Below, piece by piece: positions 1 through 5,201 of a stretch of 5,238 bases of DNA. Each line of letters begins with the position of its first letter. Position 1 is the stretch's first letter. This stretch comes from an uncultured Lachnospiraceae bacterium (lineage in GTDB: Bacteria > Bacillota > Clostridia > Lachnospirales > Lachnospiraceae): NCBI GenBank assembly GCA_902795625.1, contig CADBLW010000116.1:1-5238 (forward strand), written 5' to 3'. Under the pieces are notes generated by a model, which had not been told where the DNA came from, did no database searches, and saw only the letters and a program-made list of their open reading frames with translations. The position numbers were made by a program, and so were the translations under genes.

Positions 1-1148
1 AGACGGAACCTGCAGCTGCAGCGGTCGCGGAGACACCGGTCGATGAAGCGTCGGATGACGACGATGATGACGATGACGACGAGCTGACCGGCGATGAGCT
101 TGAGGAGTACCGCCGCACGTATGTGTTGCCGGAGACGCTCGAGGGAAAGATTGACCGAGTTATCTTCGACGATGACGATGATGACGAAGACGAGGACGAC
201 GGAGAGACCGCTGAGGCGGTTGAAGCAGCCGTTGCCGAGACGATAGAGGAAACCGCGGACGAAGTCACGGAGACCGCAGAGGAAGCAGTTGAAGTGACTG
301 CGGAAGCTGCAGAGGATACGGCAGCTGCTGCGGAAGAAACCGTGGATGAGATTGCGGATGCCGCTGAAGAAGCTGTTGAGACGGCAGCGGAAGCTGCAGA
401 GGATACGGCAGCTGTTGCGGAAGAAACCGTGGACGAGATTGCGGATGCTGCAGAGGAAACCGTAGAGACGGCAGCGGAAGCTGCTGAGGATACGGAAGCT
501 GCGGTTGAAGAAACCGTGGATGAGATCGCGGATGCCGCTGAGGAAACCGCCGAGGCAGTCGAAGGACTTGCCGACGAGGCGGATACGGCCACGGATGAGG
601 CAGAAGCCGATGAGGAAGAAAGCCTCCCCACGGAAGAGCCTGACTCTGACGATGAAGCGGACGAATTTTCCGAAGACGACGAGTGGTTCGGAGATGAGGA
701 TGCCGAGGACGACCTCGAGTATGAGGACGAAGCGGAAGAGGACGGCGAGGACAGCGAAGAGGAAGAAGACGAACACTGGGACGGTGCCGACGACATTTTC
801 GGAGACGAGGATGATTCGGAGGATGAGGACGAGGTATACGACGAGGAGAATTTTCCGGAGGAAGAGACCGGGGACTCCACAGACGGGGATGATGTAGTGA
901 TCGCGGAGAGCGATTTTGCGGATGCGGAGCTTGAGGCGGTAGCCGAGCGGCTCGGCAATGAGGTTTGCAGCGCGACGGAGGAGGCGAAAGGGCAGCCTGC
1001 GGACGCGGAGGAAGACGATGCGGCGAAAATGATGGCCGACACGCAGGTGGTGCCGTTCGTGCGGGAGAAGCAGGACATTCCCGACGAGGACATGGAGAAG
1101 ATGCTTTTCAACCTGCTCAAGGACATCGGCGGCAAGGACACAAAGTAA
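1..1148 (+). CDS. Highly acidic repeat protein, 5' end outside window, function unknown
   Basis: I do not recognise this protein. The frame is open from the left edge (first complete codon at base 3) to TAA at 1146, giving 381 visible residues. A GTG at 123 is the first start-like codon of an internal ORF but lacks a properly spaced ribosome site, so the true start probably lies upstream. Visible in order: a run of nine Asp (54-80); a short mixed-charge island with YRRTYVLPETLEGKIDR; six Asp (168-185); Ala/Glu/Thr helical repeats (213-563); a Asp/Glu-rich region with scattered W, F and Y (about 600-900); and a tail containing VVPFVREKQDIP and a hydrophobic MLFNLL segment. No Lys or Arg is encoded between 159 and 947 (263 residues). 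I see no signal peptide or membrane segment, but the N terminus is missing. Candidates by composition only are an acidic-tailed RNA polymerase delta-like protein, a polyanionic binding or DNA-mimic protein, or a cation-binding protein. The murA start is 72 bases downstream, so co-transcription is plausible. Confidence 0.8.
   Translation, partial: TEPAAAAVAETPVDEASDDDDDDDDDELTGDELEEYRRTYVLPETLEGKIDRVIFDDDDDDEDEDDGETAEAVEAAVAETIEETADEVTETAEEAVEVTAEAAEDTAAAAEETVDEIADAAEEAVETAAEAAEDTAAVAEETVDEIADAAEETVETAAEAAEDTEAAVEETVDEIADAAEETAEAVEGLADEADTATDEAEADEEESLPTEEPDSDDEADEFSEDDEWFGDEDAEDDLEYEDEAEEDGEDSEEEEDEHWDGADDIFGDEDDSEDEDEVYDEENFPEEETGDSTDGDDVVIAESDFADAELEAVAERLGNEVCSATEEAKGQPADAEEDDAAKMMADTQVVPFVREKQDIPDEDMEKMLFNLLKDIGGKDTK
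213..563 (+). repeat. Tandem 87-bp coding repeat: three copies plus one diverged copy
   Basis: Copies occupy 303-389, 390-476 and 477-563, in codon register, each encoding 29 residues. The first two copies differ at 8 of 87 bases, mostly at third positions. The third copy diverges more toward its end. A degenerate 30-residue version precedes them at 213-302. Each unit reads as two 11-residue blocks (for example EETVDEIADAA) plus one 7-residue block. Hydrophobic or Ala positions are spaced 3-4-4-3-4-4-3-4, which is the pattern of a long continuous amphipathic helix or coiled coil. The near-identity at DNA level points to fairly recent unit duplication, so copy number may vary between strains. 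Confidence 0.9.
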
Positions 1149-1189
1149 CCGCGAACAGCGGACACGCAAGAGGATATCATTAACAGTTT

Positions 1190-1220
1190 GGAGGACAGTC
1201 GGGTAGCCTGACGGAACAGT
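1190..1220 (+). promoter_or_regulatory. murA ribosome binding site with a hairpin between Shine-Dalgarno and ATG
   Basis: The best Shine-Dalgarno, GGAGGA (1190-1195), lies 25 bases before the murA ATG at 1221, too far for normal initiation. An in-frame TGA at 1209 rules out an upstream murA start that would close the gap. The intervening bases 1198-1212 can fold as GTCGGG-TAG-CCTGAC, a 6-bp stem with one G-U pair and a three-base loop. Closing that stem leaves 10 bases between the Shine-Dalgarno and the ATG. The alternative is weak use of GGA at 1213-1215, five bases before the ATG. Confidence 0.5.
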
Positions 1221-2516
1221 ATGAATCGGTATATCATTAACGGAGGCAAGCCGTTGCACGGTGAAGTGGTCATCGGCGGCGCGAAGAACGCGGCGCTCGG
1301 TATCATCGCCGGAGCAATCCTGACGGACGAGCCGGTCACAATTGAGAATTTGCCGAATGTCAGCGACATCAATGTGCTGCTGGATGCTATCAAGGGCATC
1401 GGCGCCACGGTGGAGCGCATCGACGCGCACAAGGCGGTGATCTGCGGCAAAACGATCAATTCCGTGGTCGTCAATTCGGAAGTCATACAGAAGATACGCG
1501 CATCCTATTACCTGCTCGGCGCTCTCGTCGGCAAGAAGGGAAAAGCGCAGGTTGCGATGCCGGGCGGATGTGAGATCGGTGCGAGACCGATCGACCAGCA
1601 TCTTAAGGGCTTGCGCGCTCTCGGCGTAAAATGCGACGAGAACGACGAGGAAAATTGCATCTATGCCAATGTAACCAACCTGCATGGAAGCGGCATTTTC
1701 CTTGATGTGGCAAGTGTCGGCGCGACCATCAACATCATGCTCGCGGCAGTTCTTGCCAAGGGCACGACGACGATCGAGAACGCTGCGAAGGAGCCTCACA
1801 TCGTAGATGTGGCCAACTTCCTGAACAGTATGGGCGCGCGCATCAAGGGCGCCGGTACCGACGTCATCCGTATCGTCGGTGTGGAGTCGCTGAAGGGCAC
1901 GGAATATACGGTTATCCCCGACCAGATCGAGGCGGGCACGTTCATGTGCGCGGTCGCGGCTGCGAAGGGCGATGTAACCTTGAAAAATGTCATCCCGAGA
2001 CACCTGGAGGCCATCTCTTCCAAGCTTGAGGAGATTGGTGTGACGGTGATCGAGTCCGAGGACGGCACCGAGGTGCGGGTCGTTTCGGACGAGAACGCGA
2101 GACTCGGAGCCTCGACGGTCCGTACCCGCGTGTATCCCGGTTTTCCGACGGATATGCAGCCCCAGATCACGGTTGTCCTGATGCTCGGCGACGGCGACAG
2201 CACGGTTTACGAGACGATCTTCGAGAACCGGTTCCGCTATGTGGACGAGCTCGTGAAAATGGGTGCCGAGATCAAGGTTAAGAACAATGAAACAGCGAAG
2301 ATCCACGGAGTGCAGGCGGTTCACGGAGCACACATCGATGTTCCGGACCTTCGCGCAGGCGCGGCACTGACCATCGCGGCGCTGGCTGCGGACGGACAGA
2401 CCGTGATGGACTGGATCGACTATATTGAGCGCGGCTATGAGGATTTTGACGGCAAGCTGCGCGGTATCGGTGCGGACATCGTAAAAGAGGCCGTGAACGA
2501 TATTAAAGAAGCATAA
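1221..2516 (+). CDS. murA: UDP-N-acetylglucosamine 1-carboxyvinyltransferase (MurA, MurZ-like)
   Basis: This cytoplasmic enzyme transfers enolpyruvate from phosphoenolpyruvate to UDP-GlcNAc, the first committed step of peptidoglycan synthesis. At 431 residues it is full length for the EPSP synthase/MurA fold. Visible conserved residues are K22-N23 in GGAKNA, R93 in RAS, the active-site loop cysteine C117 in PGGCEIGARP, D311 in FPTDMQ and R378 in DLRAG. The loop Cys is the residue alkylated by fosfomycin, so this copy should be of the sensitive type. RASYY, DQHLKG and the long SVGATINIMLAAV to ENAAKEP stretch resemble the second Firmicute paralogue, MurZ/MurAB, more than MurAA, as I recall those sequences. 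The ATG at 1221 fits the family N terminus (MNRYIINGGKPLHG). metK follows after 31 bases with no terminator between them, so the two are probably co-transcribed. Confidence 0.97.
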   Translation: MNRYIINGGKPLHGEVVIGGAKNAALGIIAGAILTDEPVTIENLPNVSDINVLLDAIKGIGATVERIDAHKAVICGKTINSVVVNSEVIQKIRASYYLLGALVGKKGKAQVAMPGGCEIGARPIDQHLKGLRALGVKCDENDEENCIYANVTNLHGSGIFLDVASVGATINIMLAAVLAKGTTTIENAAKEPHIVDVANFLNSMGARIKGAGTDVIRIVGVESLKGTEYTVIPDQIEAGTFMCAVAAAKGDVTLKNVIPRHLEAISSKLEEIGVTVIESEDGTEVRVVSDENARLGASTVRTRVYPGFPTDMQPQITVVLMLGDGDSTVYETIFENRFRYVDELVKMGAEIKVKNNETAKIHGVQAVHGAHIDVPDLRAGAALTIAALAADGQTVMDWIDYIERGYEDFDGKLRGIGADIVKEAVNDIKEA

Positions 2517-2547
2517 ACATCGGCAATTCCGGTGGAGGAGATGAACT

Positions 2548-3747
2548 ATGGAGAAGAGGCTGTTTACTTCGGAGTCAGTGACCGAAGGGCATCCCGATAA
2601 GATCTGCGACCAGATTTCGGACGCGGTGCTTGACGCGATGCTCGCGCAGGATCCGATGAGCCGTGTCGCCTGCGAGACGGCGATCACGACCGGACTGGTG
2701 CTTGTGATGGGCGAGGTTACGACCGAGGCCTATGTGGACATTCAGAAGACCGTGCGTGACACGATCCGCGAGATCGGATACACGCGTGCCAAATACGGAT
2801 TTGACGCCGACACCTGCGGCGTCATTGTCGCGCTCGATGAGCAGTCGGCGGACATTGCCATGGGCGTCAACAAGGCGCTGGAGGCAAAGCAGGCGGGCTC
2901 CACGGATGCGGGCAGCCGCATGGAGGACACCAACGTAGGCGCCGGCGACCAGGGTATGATGTTCGGCTACGCGACGAACGAAACCCCCGAGCTGATGCCT
3001 TACCCGATCAGCCTCGCGCACAAGCTCACGAGAAAGCTTTCCGAGGTACGCAAGGACGGAACCCTTCCGTATCTTCGTCCGGATGGAAAGTCGCAGGTTA
3101 CGGTGGAGTACGACGAGAACGGCAAGCCCGTGCATCTGCACGCGGTGGTGCTCTCGACGCAGCATGATCCGGACGTGACCCAGGAGAAGCTTCACGAAGA
3201 CATTCGCAAGTTCGTCCTCGACCCGGTTCTTCCGGCGGACATGGTGGACGACGAGACGATCTTCTATATCAACCCGACGGGACGATTTGTCATCGGCGGA
3301 CCCAACGGTGACTCCGGTCTTACCGGCCGCAAGATCATCGTGGATACCTACGGCGGATATGCGCGCCACGGCGGCGGGGCATTTTCCGGAAAGGACTGCA
3401 CGAAGGTGGACCGTTCCGCCAGCTACGCGGCTCGCTATGTTGCGAAAAATGTCGTAGCCGCAGGACTCGCGGACCGCTGTGAGGTTCAGCTCTCCTACGC
3501 CATCGGCGTTGCGGAGCCCACCTCGGTGATGCTGGATACCTTCGGCACCGGCAAGATTTCCGATGTTGAGCTCACGAAGATCGTCCGCAAGGTCTTCGAC
3601 CTTCGCCCGGGCGGCATCATCAAGATGCTCGACCTGCGCCGGCCGATTTACAAGCAGACTGCGGCGTACGGTCATTTCGGGCGCACCGATGTCGACCTTC
3701 CGTGGGAGCGGACGGACCGCATCGAGGAGTTGCGGAAGTACCTGTAA
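2548..3747 (+). CDS. metK: S-adenosylmethionine synthetase (methionine adenosyltransferase)
   Basis: It makes S-adenosylmethionine from methionine and ATP in the cytosol, supplying methylations and polyamine and cofactor pathways. The 399-residue length is normal. Landmarks are GHPDK (14-18, catalytic His15), the ATP/Met-binding signature GAGDQG (131-136), K181 in DGKSQV, TGRKIIVDTYGG (259-270), the phosphate-binding signature GGGAFSGKD (275-283) and KVDRSA (286-291). The mobile loop before GAGDQG is about 15 residues longer than in E. coli MetK, a feature I associate with clostridial enzymes. The start is set by GGAGGAG (2534-2540) seven bases before ATG. Another ATG at 2541 abuts the Shine-Dalgarno in a different frame and gives only a 19-codon ORF, so it is not a gene start. 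With only 31 bases after murA there is no room for the SAM riboswitch that often precedes metK in Firmicutes. A strong terminator follows directly. Confidence 0.98.
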   Translation: MEKRLFTSESVTEGHPDKICDQISDAVLDAMLAQDPMSRVACETAITTGLVLVMGEVTTEAYVDIQKTVRDTIREIGYTRAKYGFDADTCGVIVALDEQSADIAMGVNKALEAKQAGSTDAGSRMEDTNVGAGDQGMMFGYATNETPELMPYPISLAHKLTRKLSEVRKDGTLPYLRPDGKSQVTVEYDENGKPVHLHAVVLSTQHDPDVTQEKLHEDIRKFVLDPVLPADMVDDETIFYINPTGRFVIGGPNGDSGLTGRKIIVDTYGGYARHGGGAFSGKDCTKVDRSASYAARYVAKNVVAAGLADRCEVQLSYAIGVAEPTSVMLDTFGTGKISDVELTKIVRKVFDLRPGGIIKMLDLRRPIYKQTAAYGHFGRTDVDLPWERTDRIEELRKYL

Positions 3748-3754
3748 AAGAGGA

Positions 3755-3785
3755 AGCGCAGAGCCGAAGGGTTCTGCGCTTTTTT
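3755..3785 (+). terminator. Rho-independent terminator after metK, abutting the mnmA RBS
   Basis: AGCGCAGAGCC (3755-3765) pairs with GGTTCTGCGCT (3770-3780), giving an 11-bp stem with one G-U pair and a GAAG tetraloop. It is followed by a T run through 3785 that starts at the last paired base. It begins 7 bases after the metK stop and ends one base before the mnmA Shine-Dalgarno (3786-3790). It should end most murA-metK transcripts. Any mnmA message that starts upstream must cross it. Confidence 0.9.
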
Positions 3786-3795
3786 GGAGGATAGA
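3786..3795 (+). promoter_or_regulatory. mnmA ribosome binding site that fixes the start at 3796
   Basis: GGAGG (3786-3790) lies five bases before ATG at 3796. The reading frame is open further upstream to a TTG at 3784, but that codon sits in the terminator T-run and overlaps the Shine-Dalgarno. It would add four residues (MEDR) before the conserved MAKVLVGLSGG start, so ATG 3796 is chosen. Confidence 0.85.
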
Positions 3796-4869
3796 ATGGC
3801 TAAGGTTCTGGTAGGATTGTCCGGCGGCGTGGACAGTGCGGTGGCGGCCCTGCTTCTCAAGGAGCAGGGGCACGAGGTCATCGGCATCACGCTGCGCACA
3901 TGGGAGTCGGAGAGCGGCGAGATGAGCCGCTGCTGCGAGATTGATGACGCGCGGGATACGTCGGCGATCCTCGGGATCCCGTTTCATGTCGTCAACTGCG
4001 TGTCCTCATTTTGCGAAAATGTGACCGCGCCCTTCGTCGCGGAGTACCTGCGCGGACGGACGCCGAACCCGTGCGTGGGCTGCAACCGCACCGTAAAATG
4101 GGCGAAAATGCTCGAATACGCGAACATCCTTCAGGCAGACGCCGTGGCGACGGGGCACTACGCCAACGTCGTGCAGCTGCAAAGCGGCCGATACACTGTG
4201 CGCACGGCGGACCACGCGGAGAAGGACCAGACCTATATGCTCTACCGCCTTACCCAGGACCAGCTGGCGCGGACGATGATGCCGCTGGGCGCCTACTCCA
4301 AGGAGACAGTGCGCGAGCTGGCGCGGCAGGCAGGGATTGTTGTTGCGGACAAGCCCGACTCCCAGGAGATCTGCTTCGTCCCGGAGGGCCGTTACGCGGA
4401 GTATGTCCGCGACCACGCGCCGGAGGGCAGCGAGATCCCCGGCGAGGGCAATTTCGTCGATACGGAGGGCCGCGTCCTCGGCCGCCACAAGGGCATCATC
4501 AACTATACGGTCGGGCAGCGCAAGGGCCTGGGCATCGCACTCGGGTTTCCCGCGTACGTCACGGAGATCCGTCTCTCGGAAAATGAGGTGGTCCTCGGCG
4601 ACGAGAGCGCCGTGTACCGCGACAGCATCCTCTGCGAGGATGTGAATTTCATGGGAATAGCGGACATCGCGGAGGGCGAGAGCCTTCGCTGCTTCGTGAA
4701 GGTGCGGTACCACCATGCCGCCCAGGCGGCGGTGATCACGCGGACGGACGAGGATCTGTTCCGGATCACCTTCGACGAGCCGGTCCGCGCGGCAGCACCC
4801 GGCCAGTCGGCTGTGTGGTACGATGAGAACGGCTGTGTGCTGGGCGGCGGGATCATAGCGAAGGCGTGA
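3796..4869 (+). CDS. mnmA: tRNA-specific 2-thiouridylase
   Basis: It uses ATP to adenylate U34 of tRNA Lys, Glu and Gln and inserts sulfur to give 2-thiouridine at the wobble position. It is a cytosolic enzyme fed with persulfide sulfur by a cysteine desulfurase, which is not in this window. At 357 residues it is full length. The N-terminal PP-loop is SGGVDS (9-14), with CCEIDDARD at 46-54. The first catalytic Cys is C93 in TPNPCVGCN, with C96 nearby. TGHYA is at 119-123 and KDQTYML at 143-149. The second catalytic Cys is C193 in KPDSQEICF. The central domain has GRHKGIINYTVGQRKGLG (229-246) and the C-terminal beta-barrel ends near GGGII. All key residues are present. A strong terminator sits just upstream, so expression depends on read-through or on a promoter inside metK; I could not identify one. 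Its own terminator follows after about 50 bases. Confidence 0.97.
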   Translation: MAKVLVGLSGGVDSAVAALLLKEQGHEVIGITLRTWESESGEMSRCCEIDDARDTSAILGIPFHVVNCVSSFCENVTAPFVAEYLRGRTPNPCVGCNRTVKWAKMLEYANILQADAVATGHYANVVQLQSGRYTVRTADHAEKDQTYMLYRLTQDQLARTMMPLGAYSKETVRELARQAGIVVADKPDSQEICFVPEGRYAEYVRDHAPEGSEIPGEGNFVDTEGRVLGRHKGIINYTVGQRKGLGIALGFPAYVTEIRLSENEVVLGDESAVYRDSILCEDVNFMGIADIAEGESLRCFVKVRYHHAAQAAVITRTDEDLFRITFDEPVRAAAPGQSAVWYDENGCVLGGGIIAKA

Positions 4870-4918
4870 GGGCGAAACCGTGATCGCTGAAGGCGAAGAA
4901 CCAAAGAAAGAAAATCAG

Positions 4919-4956
4919 GGGACTGTTTCACATGTTTGTGATGACAGTCCTTTTTT
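4919..4956 (+). terminator. Rho-independent terminator after mnmA
   Basis: GGACTGT (4920-4926) pairs with ACAGTCC (4944-4950), followed by six T (4951-4956). After a small internal loop, an inner stem TCAC (4928-4931) pairs with GTGA (4938-4941) around a six-base loop. An A-rich stretch lies just upstream. It begins about 50 bases after the mnmA stop and marks the end of that transcript. Confidence 0.9.
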
Positions 4957-4987
4957 CATGGACGAGGAATACCTCGTCCATAAAAAA
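4951..4987 (+). repeat. Perfect inverted repeat with T6/A6 flanks
   Basis: ATGGACGAGG (4958-4967) and CCTCGTCCAT (4972-4981) are perfect inverted arms around a four-base AATA loop. TTTTTT (4951-4956) and AAAAAA (4982-4987) extend the symmetry, broken only by an unpaired C at 4957. The left T-run is shared with the mnmA terminator. Because A rather than T follows the hairpin on both strands, it is not a canonical terminator itself. It could be a structured RNA element, a protein-binding site or an edge of a small repeat element. The role is unknown. Confidence 0.75.
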
Positions 4988-5008
4988 GCCTCCGGCGGGA
5001 TCGCAGGC
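4982..5008 (-). terminator. Possible weak minus-strand terminator
   Basis: Read on the minus strand, GCCTGCG (5008-5002) can pair with CGGAGGC (4994-4988) with one G-G mismatch, followed directly by six T (4987-4982). The stem is short and imperfect, and no minus-strand gene is visible that would need it, so this is only a possibility. Its arm at 5006-5008 is also used by the stronger plus-strand stem that starts at 5006, so the two folds exclude each other. Confidence 0.25.
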
Positions 5009-5043
5009 GCGTGCAGCGGAAGGTGCTGCGCACCGCACGCGCC
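5006..5043 (+). other. Compound GC-rich hairpin (structured DNA or RNA)
   Basis: GGCGCGTGC (5006-5014) pairs perfectly with GCACGCGCC (5035-5043), a 9-bp stem. Inside it, GGTGC (5022-5026) and GCACC (5030-5034) form a 5-bp stem with a TGC loop. The inner stem lies directly against the outer 3' arm, so the helices could stack coaxially and leave a seven-base bulge AGCGGAA (5015-5021) on one side. No T-run follows, so this is not a terminator. A regulatory RNA or repeat-element fold is possible. It is not matched to any family I recognise. Confidence 0.55.
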
Positions 5044-5047
5044 GCGG

Positions 5048-5070
5048 CAAGAACGCCTATAGCGTTCTTG
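5048..5070 (+). other. Perfect 9-bp hairpin at the edge of the AT-rich leader
   Basis: CAAGAACGC (5048-5056) pairs with GCGTTCTTG (5062-5070) around a CTATA loop. It is the last of a run of adjacent inverted repeats. Composition switches to strongly AT-rich immediately after it, and no T-run follows. It could be an operator-like dyad for the downstream promoter or part of the hairpin block before it. Confidence 0.55.
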
Positions 5071-5086
5071 ATTATAAAATGCTAAA

Positions 5087-5121
5087 ATAGAAGAAATAAA
5101 GAATCAACTATAGAAGAAATA
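5087..5121 (+). repeat. Direct repeat of a 12-mer, 23 bp apart
   Basis: ATAGAAGAAATA occurs at 5087-5098 and again at 5110-5121. The 23-bp offset is about two turns of B-DNA, so the two copies would face the same side of the helix, as tandem regulator sites often do. They lie about 80-115 bases upstream of the gene at 5202. I could not assign a convincing -35/-10 pair here; TATAAAAT (5073-5080) and TATAGA (5109-5114) resemble -10 elements but lack matched -35 boxes. Confidence 0.6.
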
Positions 5122-5134
5122 TTTTTCGAAAAAT
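5121..5134. repeat. 14-bp perfect palindrome, possible operator
   Basis: ATTTTTCGAAAAAT is a perfect 14-bp dyad overlapping the end of the second 12-mer copy by one base. It lies about 70 bases before the last gene. In DNA it could be a dimeric-repressor site or an intrinsically bent A-tract pair. There is no direct evidence for a bound factor. Confidence 0.5.
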
Positions 5135-5184
5135 GTAATCTTCCGGTTTCATTTTCCGTCTGTATGGATGAAGCTTCAAAAAAT

Positions 5185-5191
5185 TAAGGAG
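5185..5191 (+). promoter_or_regulatory. Ribosome binding site of the last gene
   Basis: TAAGGAG lies 10 bases before ATG at 5202. A second ATG at 5194, in a different frame, follows it by only two bases and is too close for normal initiation. That frame is also open to the window end (MLSWKTSEF...), so the start choice rests on spacing and on the resemblance of the 5202 frame to a known protein start. Confidence 0.7.
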
Positions 5192-5201
5192 AAATGCTTT
5201 C

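Noticed and set aside
505..897. Arg/Thr-rich 130-residue frame inside the acidic gene
   Set aside because: It is the shifted reading of GAG, GAC and GAT codons and is basic only because the true frame is acidic. It has no ribosome site and no recognisable fold.
1149..1161. Small hairpin CCGC-GAACA-GCGG after the acidic gene as a terminator
   Set aside because: The stem is only four pairs and no T-run follows, so it should not stop transcription before murA.
1242..1256. Internal GGAGG followed by an in-frame TTG seven bases later, as a second murA start
   Set aside because: GGAGG is dictated by the conserved Gly-Gly-Lys codons. Starting at the TTG would remove the first strand of the fold and the conserved GGKP.
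2575..3987. Antisense open frame of 470 residues opposite metK and the start of mnmA
   Set aside because: It mirrors the third-position GC bias of two unmistakable genes and crosses the metK terminator. Its product is low in motifs and rich in Arg, Leu and Ala, as such shadows usually are.
4006..4716. Antisense and alternative-frame open stretches within mnmA
   Set aside because: MnmA is complete with all catalytic residues in the + frame. The other frames are long only because GC-rich codons leave few stops.
4880..5062. 60-residue frame starting at GTG 4880
   Set aside because: It runs through the mnmA terminator and several hairpins, has no good ribosome site, and its composition follows the inverted repeats rather than a protein.
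5121..5149. TGAAAC-N17-CGA on the minus strand resembling an ECF sigma promoter
   Set aside because: It points away from the downstream gene, no minus-strand gene is visible, and the -10 part falls inside the 14-bp palindrome. This is probably chance.
4870..5201. CRISPR array, tRNA or insertion-sequence remnant in the gene-free stretch
   Set aside because: There are no regularly spaced repeats with spacers, no tRNA cloverleaf and no transposase fragment. Only terminators, hairpins and short repeats are seen.
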